Shown here one piece after another: positions 37,045-48,703 of a DNA stretch of 64,000 nucleotides. The stretch comes from Mesocentrotus franciscanus. Its lineage: Eukaryota > Echinodermata > Echinoidea > Camarodonta > Strongylocentrotidae. The DNA lies in assembly GCA_037976565.1 (NCBI GenBank), contig CP137672.1:31579597-31643596 (forward strand), given 5' to 3'. The notes under the pieces were generated by a model. It was not told the origin of the DNA. It did no database searches and saw only the letters and a list, made by a program, of their open reading frames with translations. The number at the start of each line of letters is the position of its first letter. Positions within the stretch are counted from its first letter, which is position 1. A program made the position numbers and the translations under genes.

Positions 37045-37965
37045 AAATTCAATTAAATTGAATTTATCTATTTATACAAGGTAAAAACTCAAAAGGTGAC
37101 AAGACTGGATTCCGTTGGGGCCGTGTCAAACATAAAAAAATAGATAAAATGAAAAACATTTAAAAATAAATACTGATATTAATACATGTAGTTTAATAAA
37201 ATAAAAGAAATTAAAACAAGTGAAGGCATAAAAATTAATAAAATTACACAATCTTAGAACAAACGAAAAAACACAAAACATTAATACTCAACAGATCGAA
37301 AAAGTTAAGGGTTTAAAAGTTCAAAAGTTCATAATAAGTATAAAATAATGTATACAGATTAAAACAAATGTAAAGAGAGGGAAAATACACTAACCTGTAA
37401 AACTTGTATAGCAACGAAATATAATAAGAGATTGCATAATCAACATTAGAAAGCACAAATACGCATGAGGCTTTCCATCTCTAATAACTACCAGAAGGAT
37501 ACAATCATTCAAAATACCCAAACGGAAACATCAAACATTGTTAATGAAGAAGATTTCTTTAAAACAATAACACAACAATGTATAACTCAAACATCACAGA
37601 ATGAAACACCCCCATAATAAATAATACGAATTCGAGTACTCATTAATATACATGTACAACAGTGGTTACAAATTTCCAATCGTTTAACAAAATTCTGTGC
37701 AGCCTGCGTGTCATACGGTAAAGAATGCAACAAAACAGCGCCTCTATATAAAAATGGTACGTTTAGCCGAATTTTTTTTTTTGCTTGAGTATTAATTAAA
37801 CATATTTTGAACATCATTCTAACGGTATTTTGTTTCCTTTTCTTTTCAAGTGTATCCCATCCAAGGTTTTCAATGTTGTAACTTCCCAACGTATCCCAGG
37901 GGGTATTATTGATTATGCGTGCTGCCCGATTTTGTATTTTTGGAGATCGATTTGAAGACACTTTT
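37045..37965 (-). mobile_element. LINE (family L-b) 3' portion upstream of TLR-2
   Basis: The left end has a TTCAA-type 3' tail on the - strand, then a 3' UTR, then the coding remnant at 37587-37961. It is 5'-truncated near 37965. The same insertion, further shortened, lies upstream of TLR-1 at 22408-22860 and is not seen upstream of TLR-4. Confidence 0.75.
37587..37961 (-). pseudogene. C-terminal fragment of a LINE ORF2 protein
   Basis: 124 open codons with the signature that follows the reverse transcriptase in CR1/L2/Jockey-type proteins (IQNRAARIINNTPWDT, LGWDTLEKKRKQ). It lacks the catalytic part. The frame ends are set by 5' truncation and a nearby stop. Confidence 0.75.
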
Positions 37966-38133
37966 CACAATTTCTCTATATTATGTTACAATAAATCAGG
38001 TGGAATGAAATCAGGGTATTATCTTTATCAATATTTTTTCGTACCGTTTCTTAACATGTTAACAAGAGTTTTCTTCCTTCCTTTTAGAAATCTTTATTTG
38101 ACGACTCTTGTCGACCTTTACAACTTTATTCAA

Positions 38134-38335
38134 TGAAGGGTTTCACCCTGGATTCTGATGGAGAGTACACTCTCTTCGGCTCGAGGAAGTTTTACCCTTC
38201 AGATTGAGTAGAGTGGTCCGCTCTATAGTGAGTGAATAGTTCACTGTTCATGGCGCCACTGTTTCACGCTGCATCGTGAAGAGAGTTTCACTCTTCAGAG
38301 TGGACAGAGTTTTCACTAGGAAAATGAAACTAGAT
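38134..38335. repeat. Cluster of short hairpin-like motifs
   Basis: About eight short palindromic words follow each other in 200 bp, among them AGGGTTTCACCCT, GAGAGTACACTCTC, GTGAATAGTTCAC and GAAGAGAGTTTCACTCTTC. They look like diverged units of about 20 bp sharing a GAGTTTCACTC core. No flanking duplication, ORF or known element was recognised. Confidence 0.5.
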
Positions 38336-39237
38336 CTTTCCTGACTTGGAATTGGCAGCAATTTTCACTGTGGCTGCATTTGAGGCCGAATAAAAAATGC
38401 AATAGACATAAGTCTATACGGGAGCATTGTTGAACATGTATTCTTGCATCAGTCGTTCCGTTCATTTCACTCCGTTAAAAACTCTTTGCCTAATTTATGC
38501 ACCAGGATGTCCTGGAATTTGGGCAATTCTGTCCTCAATCAGTCCCATGTTTTCACTGTTTGACTGTAGGATGAGTTGGGCCCAAGGTGGCGCTATTTCA
38601 CTATAGACTTTGAGGACCTTGAGTGATATATTGCATGTACAATGTTGAGCAACATACATACTTAGAATCAATATGTCAAAGATGCACAAACTTCGTGTGA
38701 TATCTAGAGTAAACATCTTTGTAACTTTATGATGGAAATGACAGAATAATATGGGATGAATCACTAATATTTAACAACATTAATTTCAAAAGAGAAAAAA
38801 GGACATTTTTCAATCAACTTTTACTACATTTGTTCCTTACAACCTGAGAGCTTGCCCGAGGATTGCCCGACATAACAACAAGAAGTGTATGTAGACTGGA
38901 TTCCAAGTATTGTGCTTCAATAGTTAATAACAGGTTAATGGAAAAACTTGTCACTAGATCCCCTGGAAAGAAAATCCATAAATTCGACTAAATGATTTTG
39001 AAAACGTTTACCTATAGTGGCGAGCTTTTACATTCACATATTATATATTCCTGTATCTCAAAAGTCAAAATGTAAATTGCAAAAATTAATTGTTGCAAGG
39101 TCGGACAGACATTATGGCTTGTCCTAGCCATATCAACACGTAATCTATGCTGTTTGCATTCTGACTATTGTAATTCAATTATTCGCAACAGGTGAATGAA
39201 ATTAATACGTAACGAAGCGCTTGCTCACAAAAGACAT
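38336..39237. other. Start of unit C, non-coding
   Basis: From about 38835 it matches intron 10 of the unit A gene (CCTGAGAGCTTGCCCGAGG against CCTGAAAGCATACCCGAGG near 9291). The part at 38575-38760 is shared with unit E (59395-59520) but not with A. No exon was recognised. Confidence 0.5.
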
Positions 39238-39434
39238 ATACCTAGGGGGCAAAGTATGTTTTTGAAACATGGAATGCTGTTAAAGGTCGTTGGAGTATGA
39301 ACATGTCCAGGGCACCATTTTTTGTCAGCAGCATAACCTAGAAATTATGCAGGGAGTAGACCTGAACACGTTCAAACCTAACAACTTTTACAAATCCCAT
39401 GTCTCAAAACGCCCTAAATCGGGGTTTTGCCCCC
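39238..39434. mobile_element. MITE-like insertion X, copy 1
   Basis: Ends CCTAGGGGGCAAA and TTTTGCCCCCCTCGG are inverted. Unit A reads ACATATGCCCTAAAT without it (12041-12055); here the flanks ACATATA and ATATGCCC are separated by about 200 bp. A second copy sits at the same site in unit E (about 60127-60338), so it predates the C/E split. Confidence 0.7.
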
Positions 39435-39579
39435 CTCGGTAATATGCCCTAAATTCGATTACATTAGGACTATGACCTACTCCATACAGTTAGGTGGAAG
39501 CAAATGTTGACGCGTTGCACATGTGAAAAGATATATCGTTTTGACATGTTCTTTTCATGATTTTATTTTGGTATTTTAG

Positions 39580-40236
39580 GTATGAGTTCCAGACAGTTTG
39601 CAACGACATCAAATTCGGCTTTGATCGCTTGGACTCTACGGGTAGGAAAACGGCCATTTTGAAACTGGAGAAATATAACATTGCCGGAAAACGGTTAAGT
39701 CCTGAAACTGAACCCGGCACTTGTAAGTAGGTCACTGTTTCATCATTTAGATGATATTTTCTACCTGCCCACATTTCTTACTTTGAAGAATGTAGCCCAC
39801 TACATGATTAGAAGAAGAAAAAAATGGAGAGTAAAAAGTAATATGTTGATGTAATAATTTCACCTTTATATATTCGTATATAAAGGAACTGTTTTCTTAT
39901 TTATAAATAGTCTTACATCTTTATCACATTTTTAAAGAGCAGGATTGGGGTCAAATTCGATATTCCTTTAAATAGAACCCCATACAGTTTATGAATGTAT
40001 GATAACACCTATATTACCTAACAATAAATTACGAAGCATATAATTCTTGTTATGCATTTTTTGCTTACTTAGCGTAGGGCCTATTTTACAAAATCTAACT
40101 CTCCCCCATTATTTCCCCTTTACGATCAGGTGTGTTTACATTTGACAACAGTAACAGCTGGATCTAATCAAAAAATCTTTCTTATTGGCTGGAGCTGCTG
40201 GACACCAGTGACGTCATAGACATACAGCAAGAATAA
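39580..40236 (+). pseudogene. SEC14-like pseudogene, unit C (exons 11 and 12A)
   Basis: Exon 11 (39580-39722) keeps its splice sites ([15 protein letters not shown]) but is altered after LEKYN, with a net loss of 9 nt. Exon 12A (40130-40236) has a nonsense change: the CAA codon of unit A's WIQSK is TAA here. No upstream exons are recognisable in this unit, so only the GOLD-domain end was retained. It shares the 3' UTR with unit A but lacks the insertion seen there. Confidence 0.9.
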
Positions 40237-42185
40237 CAAGATTTGATAGACCTAGAGGGGCCATCTTCATCTGAAGACATACGACTCAACATTCCCAGTG
40301 GAGTAAATTGAATCGGTCCGGACTCGGTGTGGACATGAAATAATAAAACAATAGACATACTCCTAAAATGCTGTAGCACATGATCCTTGAATACGTCGGG
40401 ATCTTGAATGCAAACGATGATTTTCAACCGATTTCATGAATGATTAAACGCACCTATCACTTTCAATTGATCATCCCTCTTTCTATTTTAAGTGGATTTG
40501 GTTTTGCAGCATGCCTATACGCAGTGGTAAGGCAGTGGCTAAAATATGAGTTAATAGTTCCTTGTAAAGAAGAAAGAAAGAAAAGATGAAAGATCAAATT
40601 TAATATTAGCCAAAAACTTTTTGTATCAAAGGGAAGAATGTTTATTTGTTTTGTGATAATTGATATCTTGCCAATGTTCCTTTCTTATATTTAACAAATA
40701 TGAAGTTTGATTTAGTATTTCATTCACTGTCTATCGCTTAATTCTTGTTTCTCCTTATTATTAACCGGAATATTGTGACGATTACTAGGTAATATATTAT
40801 TATGGTATTCTTCCTAACCACTTGCTTATCTTTTCTTTTATAAACTTCCTCTGACTCTGTCTGTTTTGTTTTCTAGCACTTCTGTTCATACGCTGTATAG
40901 GATTATGTATAACATTTTGGAAAGCAGGATCATGATTTGCAAACTAAAACTGCTCGGATTCGATTGATTAAGTGCAAATAAGTGACTTCTGATACGCAAA
41001 ATAGTGCACTTCCCTATCTGAACTTTGACCCCCGTTGCGATTACAAAGTGGGCTTAGTTATATACATCCATGCAAAGTTGGCCTTCTGTATGAATACAGA
41101 GTTTTTGTCATGCAAAGTTGGCCTTTTTGTGTGAACTTTTCAATGCATGTTTAAGCTCAAATTATCGAATAATTATTGACTCGGTTTTTATTATCTCTAT
41201 CTCCCTCTCTGCCTCCCGCTCATATTGCTCTCTCTCTCTCTGTTTCTTTCTCTCTCTCTCTCTCTCTCTCTCATATGCTCTTTCTTTCTCCATCATTCTA
41301 CCACTTTCTGTCTCTCTCTCCTCTCTTTCTCAAATACTCATTCCATGTTGGTGTGTGGTTGTGGCATATAATATATCTCTTAATATTTAAATGAAAAATA
41401 CAGAAAGGAGTCATACTCGAACTAAATGCCCCATGACAGATGAATTACAAGAACAGATAACATGCATGTAGTATCAATGCTTGTGACAGAAATATACAAT
41501 ACTCTTCATCTCCTTTAGCCGCCGGGTAGGGAAAATCGTACGGGGCATATGTGACCTAGGTATAAGGCGTATACCTACATCATCTAGACAAGCAATTATA
41601 AACATACTTTTTTTTCGTATGATAAATTTAAAAAGAAAATGCACATAAATATCTTACGAAAAGTTTTGAGGTTACTTTTTTACAGAAAAGGTGTTTTGAT
41701 TTGTGTGGGTCAGCCAATGTTTCGGTATGAAAGGGAACACTGTGAATGCACTGTGTGTAGGCAATGTGAATAGTAGTTTATATTATGATTGTAAGCTCAG
41801 AAACACCTTTATTCTCTAATAATAACACATGTAACACATGTTATTAGGAAAAACAGCCAAAACACAGCGCTGTTATCAACTTAATATGGACAGTTCAGTC
41901 GTCGTCTAATATCCTTCCTTGATAAGAGGGTAGAATAAGCACAGAAAACAAGTTATAAAACAGTTTCACAAGAAAATCATTCTGATTTATAATTATGAAA
42001 AATTAAGACCCTTTTCTCTCATACATGTACTGATGCCCAATCAAGACACTCATTCGCTAAGTGATCGTAGTCTAGTATTCAGTGCACCTTTATTGTAGTC
42101 TGGTCCGAGTACTATATATTCAGGGGCTCTCAGTGATCCTCCTTCCCCCTCTCTCTCTCTCTCTCTCTCTGTAATGTCCACACAC
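40237..42185. other. Unit C spacer, non-coding
   Basis: Paralogous to unit A 13640-15960 minus the 13966-14522 segment. CT tracts lie at 41199-41272 and 42150-42171. Exon 12B is absent here, with a break near 41520. The repeated phrase ATGCAAAGTTGGCCTT occurs at 41070 and 41110. No gene seen. Confidence 0.6.
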
Positions 42186-43832
42186 CATTTTTCTGTAACT
42201 TATAAAGAGTGTTCATTTTCATTTGACTTGAATTTCCACAAATAATAATACAATATGTGAAATAAGACAATGTGAGTGAATTATATAGTGTAATTAATAT
42301 CGAGAGAGTTACATAAGTCTTTTAATTATGTAGTATACCTATATATTTTGACACTTTACTTATAACATTATTAATATGTGCATCCCAACAATATATATAC
42401 ATATTTGCCAAGAAAATTAACATCTTCTTTCTTAGATATGCATACATAATTGATTTAAAGTGATATAGGCTTATTATTAAACAAATTTGAAACAGTATGG
42501 TTTTTATTATGAAATATACCATAGTTGGTTTTGCTCAGAATAAGAATTAATCTATTAGCTTTAAGCCACTTAGCCACGTTATTCACTTCGTCATTAACAT
42601 TACTTTCAACATTACTAGTATCCGATTGAGTAAAAATAAGAGGTGTGTAATCGGCGTACATAAAGTTTTCAGAGGATTTAACCAGATCATTAAAATGTAT
42701 TAAGAACAACAAGGGACCTAGGATAGACTCTTAAGGGACCCCACATTTCATAACAGAAAATCGGATATAGAATATTTAAACATAGTATATTGGAGACGAT
42801 TGTGTAAATAATCTTCTTTTTTTTAAATGGGATCCCACGTATTCCATGAGAATACAATTGTTTTTAAACGAAAGAATTTAATGATCAACAATATTGAAAG
42901 CTTTCGATAAATTCATGAACATATTCCAACACAAAAATTATTATTTTCAATTGCTAAAGTTATTTCATCTTGTAAATCAATTAAAGCATGGGTTGTAGAA
43001 TGTTTTTTCTAAAACCAAATTGACAATCAGAAAGTACATCATTTTTAGAAAGAAAATTATTTGAACGATTATAAACACATTTTTCCAATAGTTTGGATGT
43101 ACAAGGCTATAAAGATATCGGTCGATAATTTTTGAATAAATGACAATCATCTTTTTTATGGAAAGGTATAATTTTTGCAATCTTTAATTTACTAGGAAAA
43201 ATACCACTTGATAAAAAATTATTAAAAATATTACAAAGGTTTAGTTATCGAATAAATTATATGTTTAAATACTTTAAAACTTATATTATCATATCCACAC
43301 GAATAGGTGATTTTTAATAGTTCACAAACTTCCAACAATTCCTTTCAGTTATAGCATTAAAATATAATGTTTCAGATACAGGATCACACAAATAATCAGT
43401 ATGGGACAACGTAACTATTCGAGCAATATTATCATGGAAAGAGAACAACAAGAAATAGAATAAGAAACAAATTCATTTGCGATAGTTTGTTCATTCTGTA
43501 TTAATTCATCATTATTTACAAAATGCAAAGGCAATGAGGGCATTCTTCTGTTCAATAAATTATTCATAATTTTCATGTAACTTTTACATTACTTTTCATT
43601 TCCCCAAATTGAGCACAATAATATCGTTTTTTGGCTTTAATAAATTATTTACCTTATTTCGGTATGATTTAAACCTATATTCATTTCCATGAGATCTATT
43701 GCAAATAAATGTTTTATACAATTAATTTTTCTTCTTAATACTCCTTAATAAATATCCAGTTCTTTTAGATTTATTAGGTACAAGAGGTAAATATTTATCA
43801 TATAATCTACTCAACAAGAGAATACAAATATA

Positions 43833-44815
43833 GGTTTTCCCGCCCAATTTCATCAGAGTTGCATCCGATTTAACAATGCGATCATTCACTTTCGAGCGAA
43901 TTTGAATGATCACCGAGATCAACATTCAAAAAGCTAACTAGTTCATTCAATTTAATTGTATTAGCATGCGATTTCATGAGTTTCTCACATAAACGTGAAA
44001 AAGCGCGTTCAAATTAAAAATGCACATAAATGCATTCAAATTCGTACCTGCACCGCCCTGATGAACGTTAAGGTAATCAATTTCACGAATAGGCAATCAT
44101 TTATAGCATTTGGGCAGTCTTTTTTTTACTGTTTAAGTTCTTTGCAATCTGCATCTGTTTGAATAAATTATGCAAACTTTATGTACTTTGAAATGGGACC
44201 TTTGCCTTATATTGAAATATCTTACATGATAATAACGTAAGTAAGTACATGATAAGTACTTACTTACATGTAACAAAATTATGAGTTATAACCATTCTGT
44301 AAGTGTTATATCCATACTGCTAGGGAATAAATTGAAACTCGAAGAGAAGATTAGAAAGAAAAGAAATATATATAATATGATTAAAATAAACATTATGGAA
44401 GTTTAAAAATGAAAATGAAATTATATAATTGAAAACAGTGAAAGAGGGTAAATATGACGTGAACAAATTGCGGTAAGAATTACATAGAACTACAGAACTT
44501 GTGTATGTTAATTTAATTCGAACGTTCAAAGTGCGAAGATGTGTGCCAACAAATGAAATTGAAATTGGTATTAAGGACGAAATTGAACGTCTATCCAGCT
44601 GGCGCGAAATTGAATGACAACTTCGCGTCACTAAATTGAATGGATTTCTCTCTAAATTGAATGAAATAAAATTTAAAAGGAATGATATAAAACGAAGTTG
44701 AATGCTCAAAGAATGAAAATGAACCATGAGAGCAGAGACTTGACGAAAATCGTTCGAACTTGAACGCCTATTCATGAATTCGAATGCAACTCTGATGAAA
44801 TTGGGCGGGAAAACC
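43833..44815. mobile_element. Hairpin MITE with 32-bp perfect terminal repeats
   Basis: Begins GGTTTTCCCGCCCAATTTCA and continues to 43864; the inverse complement is at 44784-44815. TA stands on both sides. It interrupts LINE copy 2 between the AACAAGAG and TAATACATATAC motifs, which are close together in copy 1. The inside is rich in ATTGAATG-type words. The 151-codon ORF in it (44320-44775) looks like no known protein. Superfamily unresolved. Confidence 0.82.
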
Positions 44816-45419
44816 TATATTATATATTTGTTCTGCATTGTAATACATATACAAACATGACCAATCTATATTATTTAACCCCCTTCTCAATGCATTGACA
44901 GATTTATTGGTGATTTTACGAATATGAGATTAAAAGGTTATTATTGTTAGAGTACATAACTAACTCAAATAACGATAATATAGTTAATAGATCTGTAATG
45001 TCAGTACATATAGTTCCACTCGGGCATTTGCAATTTGTCATATTAGTAAATATATTATCACTATTACCTGTATTTCGAGTTGGGATTTAAATTAAATTTT
45101 GAAGCCCATACGAGGCGTTCATATTTACAAATTTACAAGCCTCAGAAATAATCACTTGAGCATTATTCAATTTAAGAAGATCTTTATTAAAAACAACGGC
45201 TATAACAACATTTCCATGCGATAAAGTACCAAGTGCATCATTATAAAACTGTAAAAAATCCCAATAACAGGGTAAGGTTTTCTGTAAATAACACCTATTG
45301 TATAATTGATGGTCAGTCCAAACATAAGATCTACACATAAATATTCACAGAATCATCTTACGAATCAAATAAATCAATGCGAAGTTGCGAACAGTACAAA
45401 TAATGCAACACCACCTCCT

Positions 45420-45812
45420 CTACCTGAATGTATACAAATGTAACCATCTATTAAAATGAAAAGGAACAATAGGGGTATCACAGATCCAAGTTTCTGATAT
45501 AGCAATAATAGAGAATTTTGGTGAAAGTGTATCCCCAAATATGTGAATATTTTCAAAGTTTCTAGACAGACTACGGGCATTAAAATGTATAAAATTAAGG
45601 TTGATATTATCATTTTGAATATTTAAATTAAATTCAGTGGAAGTGAGACAAGAGAAATCATCATGCGAATCTCGAATCCATATATCGGGATCAACATCTG
45701 TTAAGGGATTATTCATTAAACAAAATATCGAATCAAAGTATATACTTAAATGCATGTGCGTATACGCATATACATGCATATTTACAAATGTGTTTTGTGT
45801 GAGTGCATTCAT
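45420..45812 (-). pseudogene. LINE endonuclease (APE-type) N-terminal fragment
   Basis: Contains LNFIHFNARSLSRNF and IIAISETWICD, the first two conserved blocks of the apurinic-type endonuclease of CR1/L2/Jockey LINEs; the Glu of SETW is a catalytic residue. The frame then breaks, and a further remnant lies at 45087-45338. Part of LINE copy 2. Confidence 0.75.
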
Positions 45813-46041
45813 GCGTTTTTATGACGAAGAACAACTGAAATTACTTTGACTGAACCAATAGAAAATAATTGATTCATTTTGAAAATTGTACATTAACAAA
45901 CAGGTTAAAAAGTGAAGAAAAAAAACGAAAAAACGAGGGTAAACTTAATGAGAAAACAATATTTCATAATATTTCATAATTTCATAATTTCGTGATCATA
46001 AAACTTTTCTCAAAAATAGAGTTCCTTACAGGAGAAATTGT

Positions 46042-46725
46042 ACTGTTAAACCGACAATAAATATACATTATACAACATCCGGCCCCGCATACATGCGTTC
46101 ATTGTACATCGTTATGCTTTATTACTTTAACAGCGGTTGTCATAACTGTATCAACACAGGGAAATGCTTTATGCTCTAGACCTGCATGATATATATTGAT
46201 AGGAGTGCGACTCCTTCTCAAACATTGTCTTCACTAAATACACTAATTACAATCTCTTATTGCTCATTAACTATTAACACTTTTAACTTTAATTGCCCAT
46301 AACGAATTGCCGCGACTTAAGAGTTCACAGTAGTGCTGTGTGTGTGTGTGGGTGGAGGTGCATGCGTGTGTGTGTGTGTGTGTGTGTGTCTGTGTCTGTG
46401 TTGGGGGTCAGATACGTCACCCCTAGCGACGTTCCTTTTATATTCTTGACAAAGAACGAAACACTTCACTTTCACGAATAAAACATCATCGGGGGTAATT
46501 AAAAGCTCTTTGCAATACTTCCCCGTAGAAAATATGACAACTTACATGTATATTCACAGTTTTGAAATAAACTTAATTCAAATGAGACAAACATAATTAT
46601 AAAGACGCATGTCACATCGGATTCGCCTACATGTATAAATACAACGCACGTCCAATTGCAAACACGCGTTATGACACGCGCTCTTACATGACAGTGTAAG
46701 AAGCCACGTTTTTTTTTATCTAGAC
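46042..46725. other. Unit C spacer next to the TLR-3 pseudogene
   Basis: The tRNA-like block of other units has been deleted, so the LINE flank is joined to the ACATACATGCGTTCATTG block near 46088. A GT tract lies at 46335-46400. No gene seen. Confidence 0.55.
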
Positions 46726-48526
46726 CTAAACTGGAATTACATGATTCATTTCCCTGTTAGCCCTCGTGCTCTTCTCAAACTTTGCCCAGAAGAGTTCTTG
46801 TCCATCTTCATCATCATCCACCCACAGCAAATAAGGTTTGTTCCGACTCAGCAACAGCCTTACAAGATACGGTAGGTGGTCATCATCGGTGTCCTCTAAG
46901 AATATGATGATGATTTTCTCCAACTTGGTGTCATTCATATGCTCCACGGCCATACGAAGTTTGGTCATGAACCAGGCATCCTCCACTGACTGGTTGCTAA
47001 GCAACAAGACCGTCTTGTAGCTGTTCTCGATGACGTCGTAGATGGCGTTTAAGTAGAAAGACCCTGGATGGAGGCCACTATCCCCCAAAACGATGTGCTC
47101 CAGATGTGGCATCCTCTCCTGCAGGAATGGCTTCATGTAATCGTTGATCCACCATTCATCATCTTCACGGAACATGAGGTTAAGCTGATACTCGTAGTCC
47201 TCAGGACCTTGATTTTCAATGATTTCTTGATACCCAATGATGGCCAACTTTAAGAGAAATAGTTTGTGGTTCAGCCACCATCGCTTTAGGTACACGAGGA
47301 CACTTAGCGACAGAACGGTCACGATTGCCAAAGATACACCTACAATAAGATAGATATTGACTCCGCAGTAATCTTTAGAATGGAACGACCAGATTGTCTG
47401 ATTTCTTAGCGATTTGAAAGAAGTACTAGAGCAACGAATCTCACTTCTGTGATCGACTTTTATATTCACCTTGTCCAGCCATTCCCTGAACCACGCAAGT
47501 TGGCAGGTACATGTGAAGGGATTGTTCGCAATGGTTAACACCTTTAGACTTGGTGGTATTAATGTATAAGGTTCTAGCGTGGAGATTTGATTACCATGGA
47601 GGGATAGATACCGGGGACTGGGAGTTCCAGAAAATAATTGCTTCTCGATAACTGTAATAGAGTTAAATTTTAGCATTAGAGTACGTAAATTCTGTAAATC
47701 CTGAAAAGCCTTCTCGGGAATTATTCTAATATAGTTTTCGCCCAACAAGAGATCTGTTAGTGACGTGAGATTCCTAAATACTCCCAAGTCAATTTGTTGT
47801 ATGTGACAGTCAGTCAGATCTAGCTTATGAAGATTCCAAAGTGTGGTAAATGCATTAGGAACAAGATGGAAATCATTTAATAAGTTCTTTTGCAGTTGTA
47901 GGGTGTGCAACGAGACCAGTCCTGAAAACAGTGATCTATTGCTTTCAAGTTGGACTAGATCTTCGGCTTTGATTCTAGTTTTGGATTAAGTCTAGAGTCC
48001 TCAGCGCCGACGTATTACTAAATTGGCAACAGGAGGTAACTTTTAAGCGACTACCATGATAGGACATATCGAGAAATACTAGTTGATTCATGTTTCTAAA
48101 CAAACCAGTCATTGTGAATTTTTCAAATTTTGCATTATGATCTTTTCTAAAGAACAGGTTTCTTCAAAGGCATCAACGGATATATCGAAAAGCTTATTCA
48201 TGGAGAAATCAAGAAATTTTAGATTTTTTAAACCAACGAAATTTTGTTTGTTCACGGAGTGAAGGTTGTTATTTTTCAAGATAAGAGTTTGAAGATTTGT
48301 TGCGTTCCATGGTATAGTTTTGATTTCATGAATGTTGCTTTGATAGAATGTCAAAGTGCTGAGATGGTGGCTTCCGTCAAACCATTGAGGATCTAATACA
48401 GCAATGTCGTTATGTGATAAATTAATGCTATCAAGCTTTTCGGCGCAAGCAAAAGATCCTCGTGGAAGCGACTTAATTTTGTTTACAGATAGGTCCAAAT
48501 TAACCAGCGACTTCAATCCACAAAAT
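46726..48526 (-). pseudogene. TLR-3 pseudogene: 3' half only
   Basis: It corresponds to TLR-1 residues from about 318 (FCGLKSLVNLDL) to the end. The 3' part (46726 to about 47985) is open and encodes the last LRRs, LRRCT, transmembrane segment and a full TIR domain with HPG and FW motifs. Further 5' there is a 1-nt insertion near 47985 and a 1-nt deletion near 48122. At 48526 the receptor sequence stops and joins intron DNA of a SEC14-like copy. Signal peptide, LRRNT and the first LRRs are lost. The well-kept TIR suggests the loss is recent. Confidence 0.92.
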
Positions 48527-48563
48527 ATATAATATGCTTCTCTTTTTTCAATGTTGTTTTCAG

Positions 48564-48703
48564 ATGTGGCAAAGTTCGACAATGAAAGCTGGACCAAACC
48601 TAAGAAGTTCGCCTATTGGCTGGAGCTACTGGAACCCAGTGACGTAGATCCCGACTCTCAGGAGATGGGTGAGGGGTTTTCCAAAATCGATCTTAACGAT
48701 TAG
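48564..48703 (+). pseudogene. Orphan SEC14-like terminal exon 12B (unit D), open
   Basis: It follows a good polypyrimidine tract and CAG. It reads VAKFDNESWTKPKKFAYW, then [17 protein letters not shown], to TAG at 48701-48703. It starts in the same phase as exon 12A, so it could complete the GOLD domain of a SEC14-like protein. No upstream exon survives within its unit: the TLR-3 remnant begins 37 bp before it. It is called a pseudogene because it stands alone, although the exon itself is undamaged. Confidence 0.75.

Larger units (their letters stand above)
42186..46036 (-). mobile_element. CR1/L2-like LINE, copy 2, decayed
   Basis: The same family and the same right-hand junction as copy 1 (GGAGAA, then ATTGT at 46037-46041, then the unit flank). 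Its 3' end and left flank are deleted: DNA equivalent to 29770 of copy 1 abuts the unit's CT block at 42186. It contains RT remnants (42455-42712) in which the second catalytic Asp is Tyr (YADYT), and an endonuclease remnant (45420-45812). It is interrupted by the hairpin MITE at 43833-44815. It keeps about 260 bp (about 43240-43500) missing from copy 1. Confidence 0.82.

Noticed and set aside
38495..38530. Possible relic of SEC14-like exon 10 in unit C (shared phrase TGTCCTGGAATT)
   Set aside because: The match is only about a dozen bases, surrounding codons do not align, and collinear unit C similarity starts further right.
44320..44775. 151-codon ORF on the - strand
   Set aside because: It lies inside a hairpin MITE, has no recognised domain, and its Phe/Ser/Ile-rich composition fits AT-rich repeat DNA.
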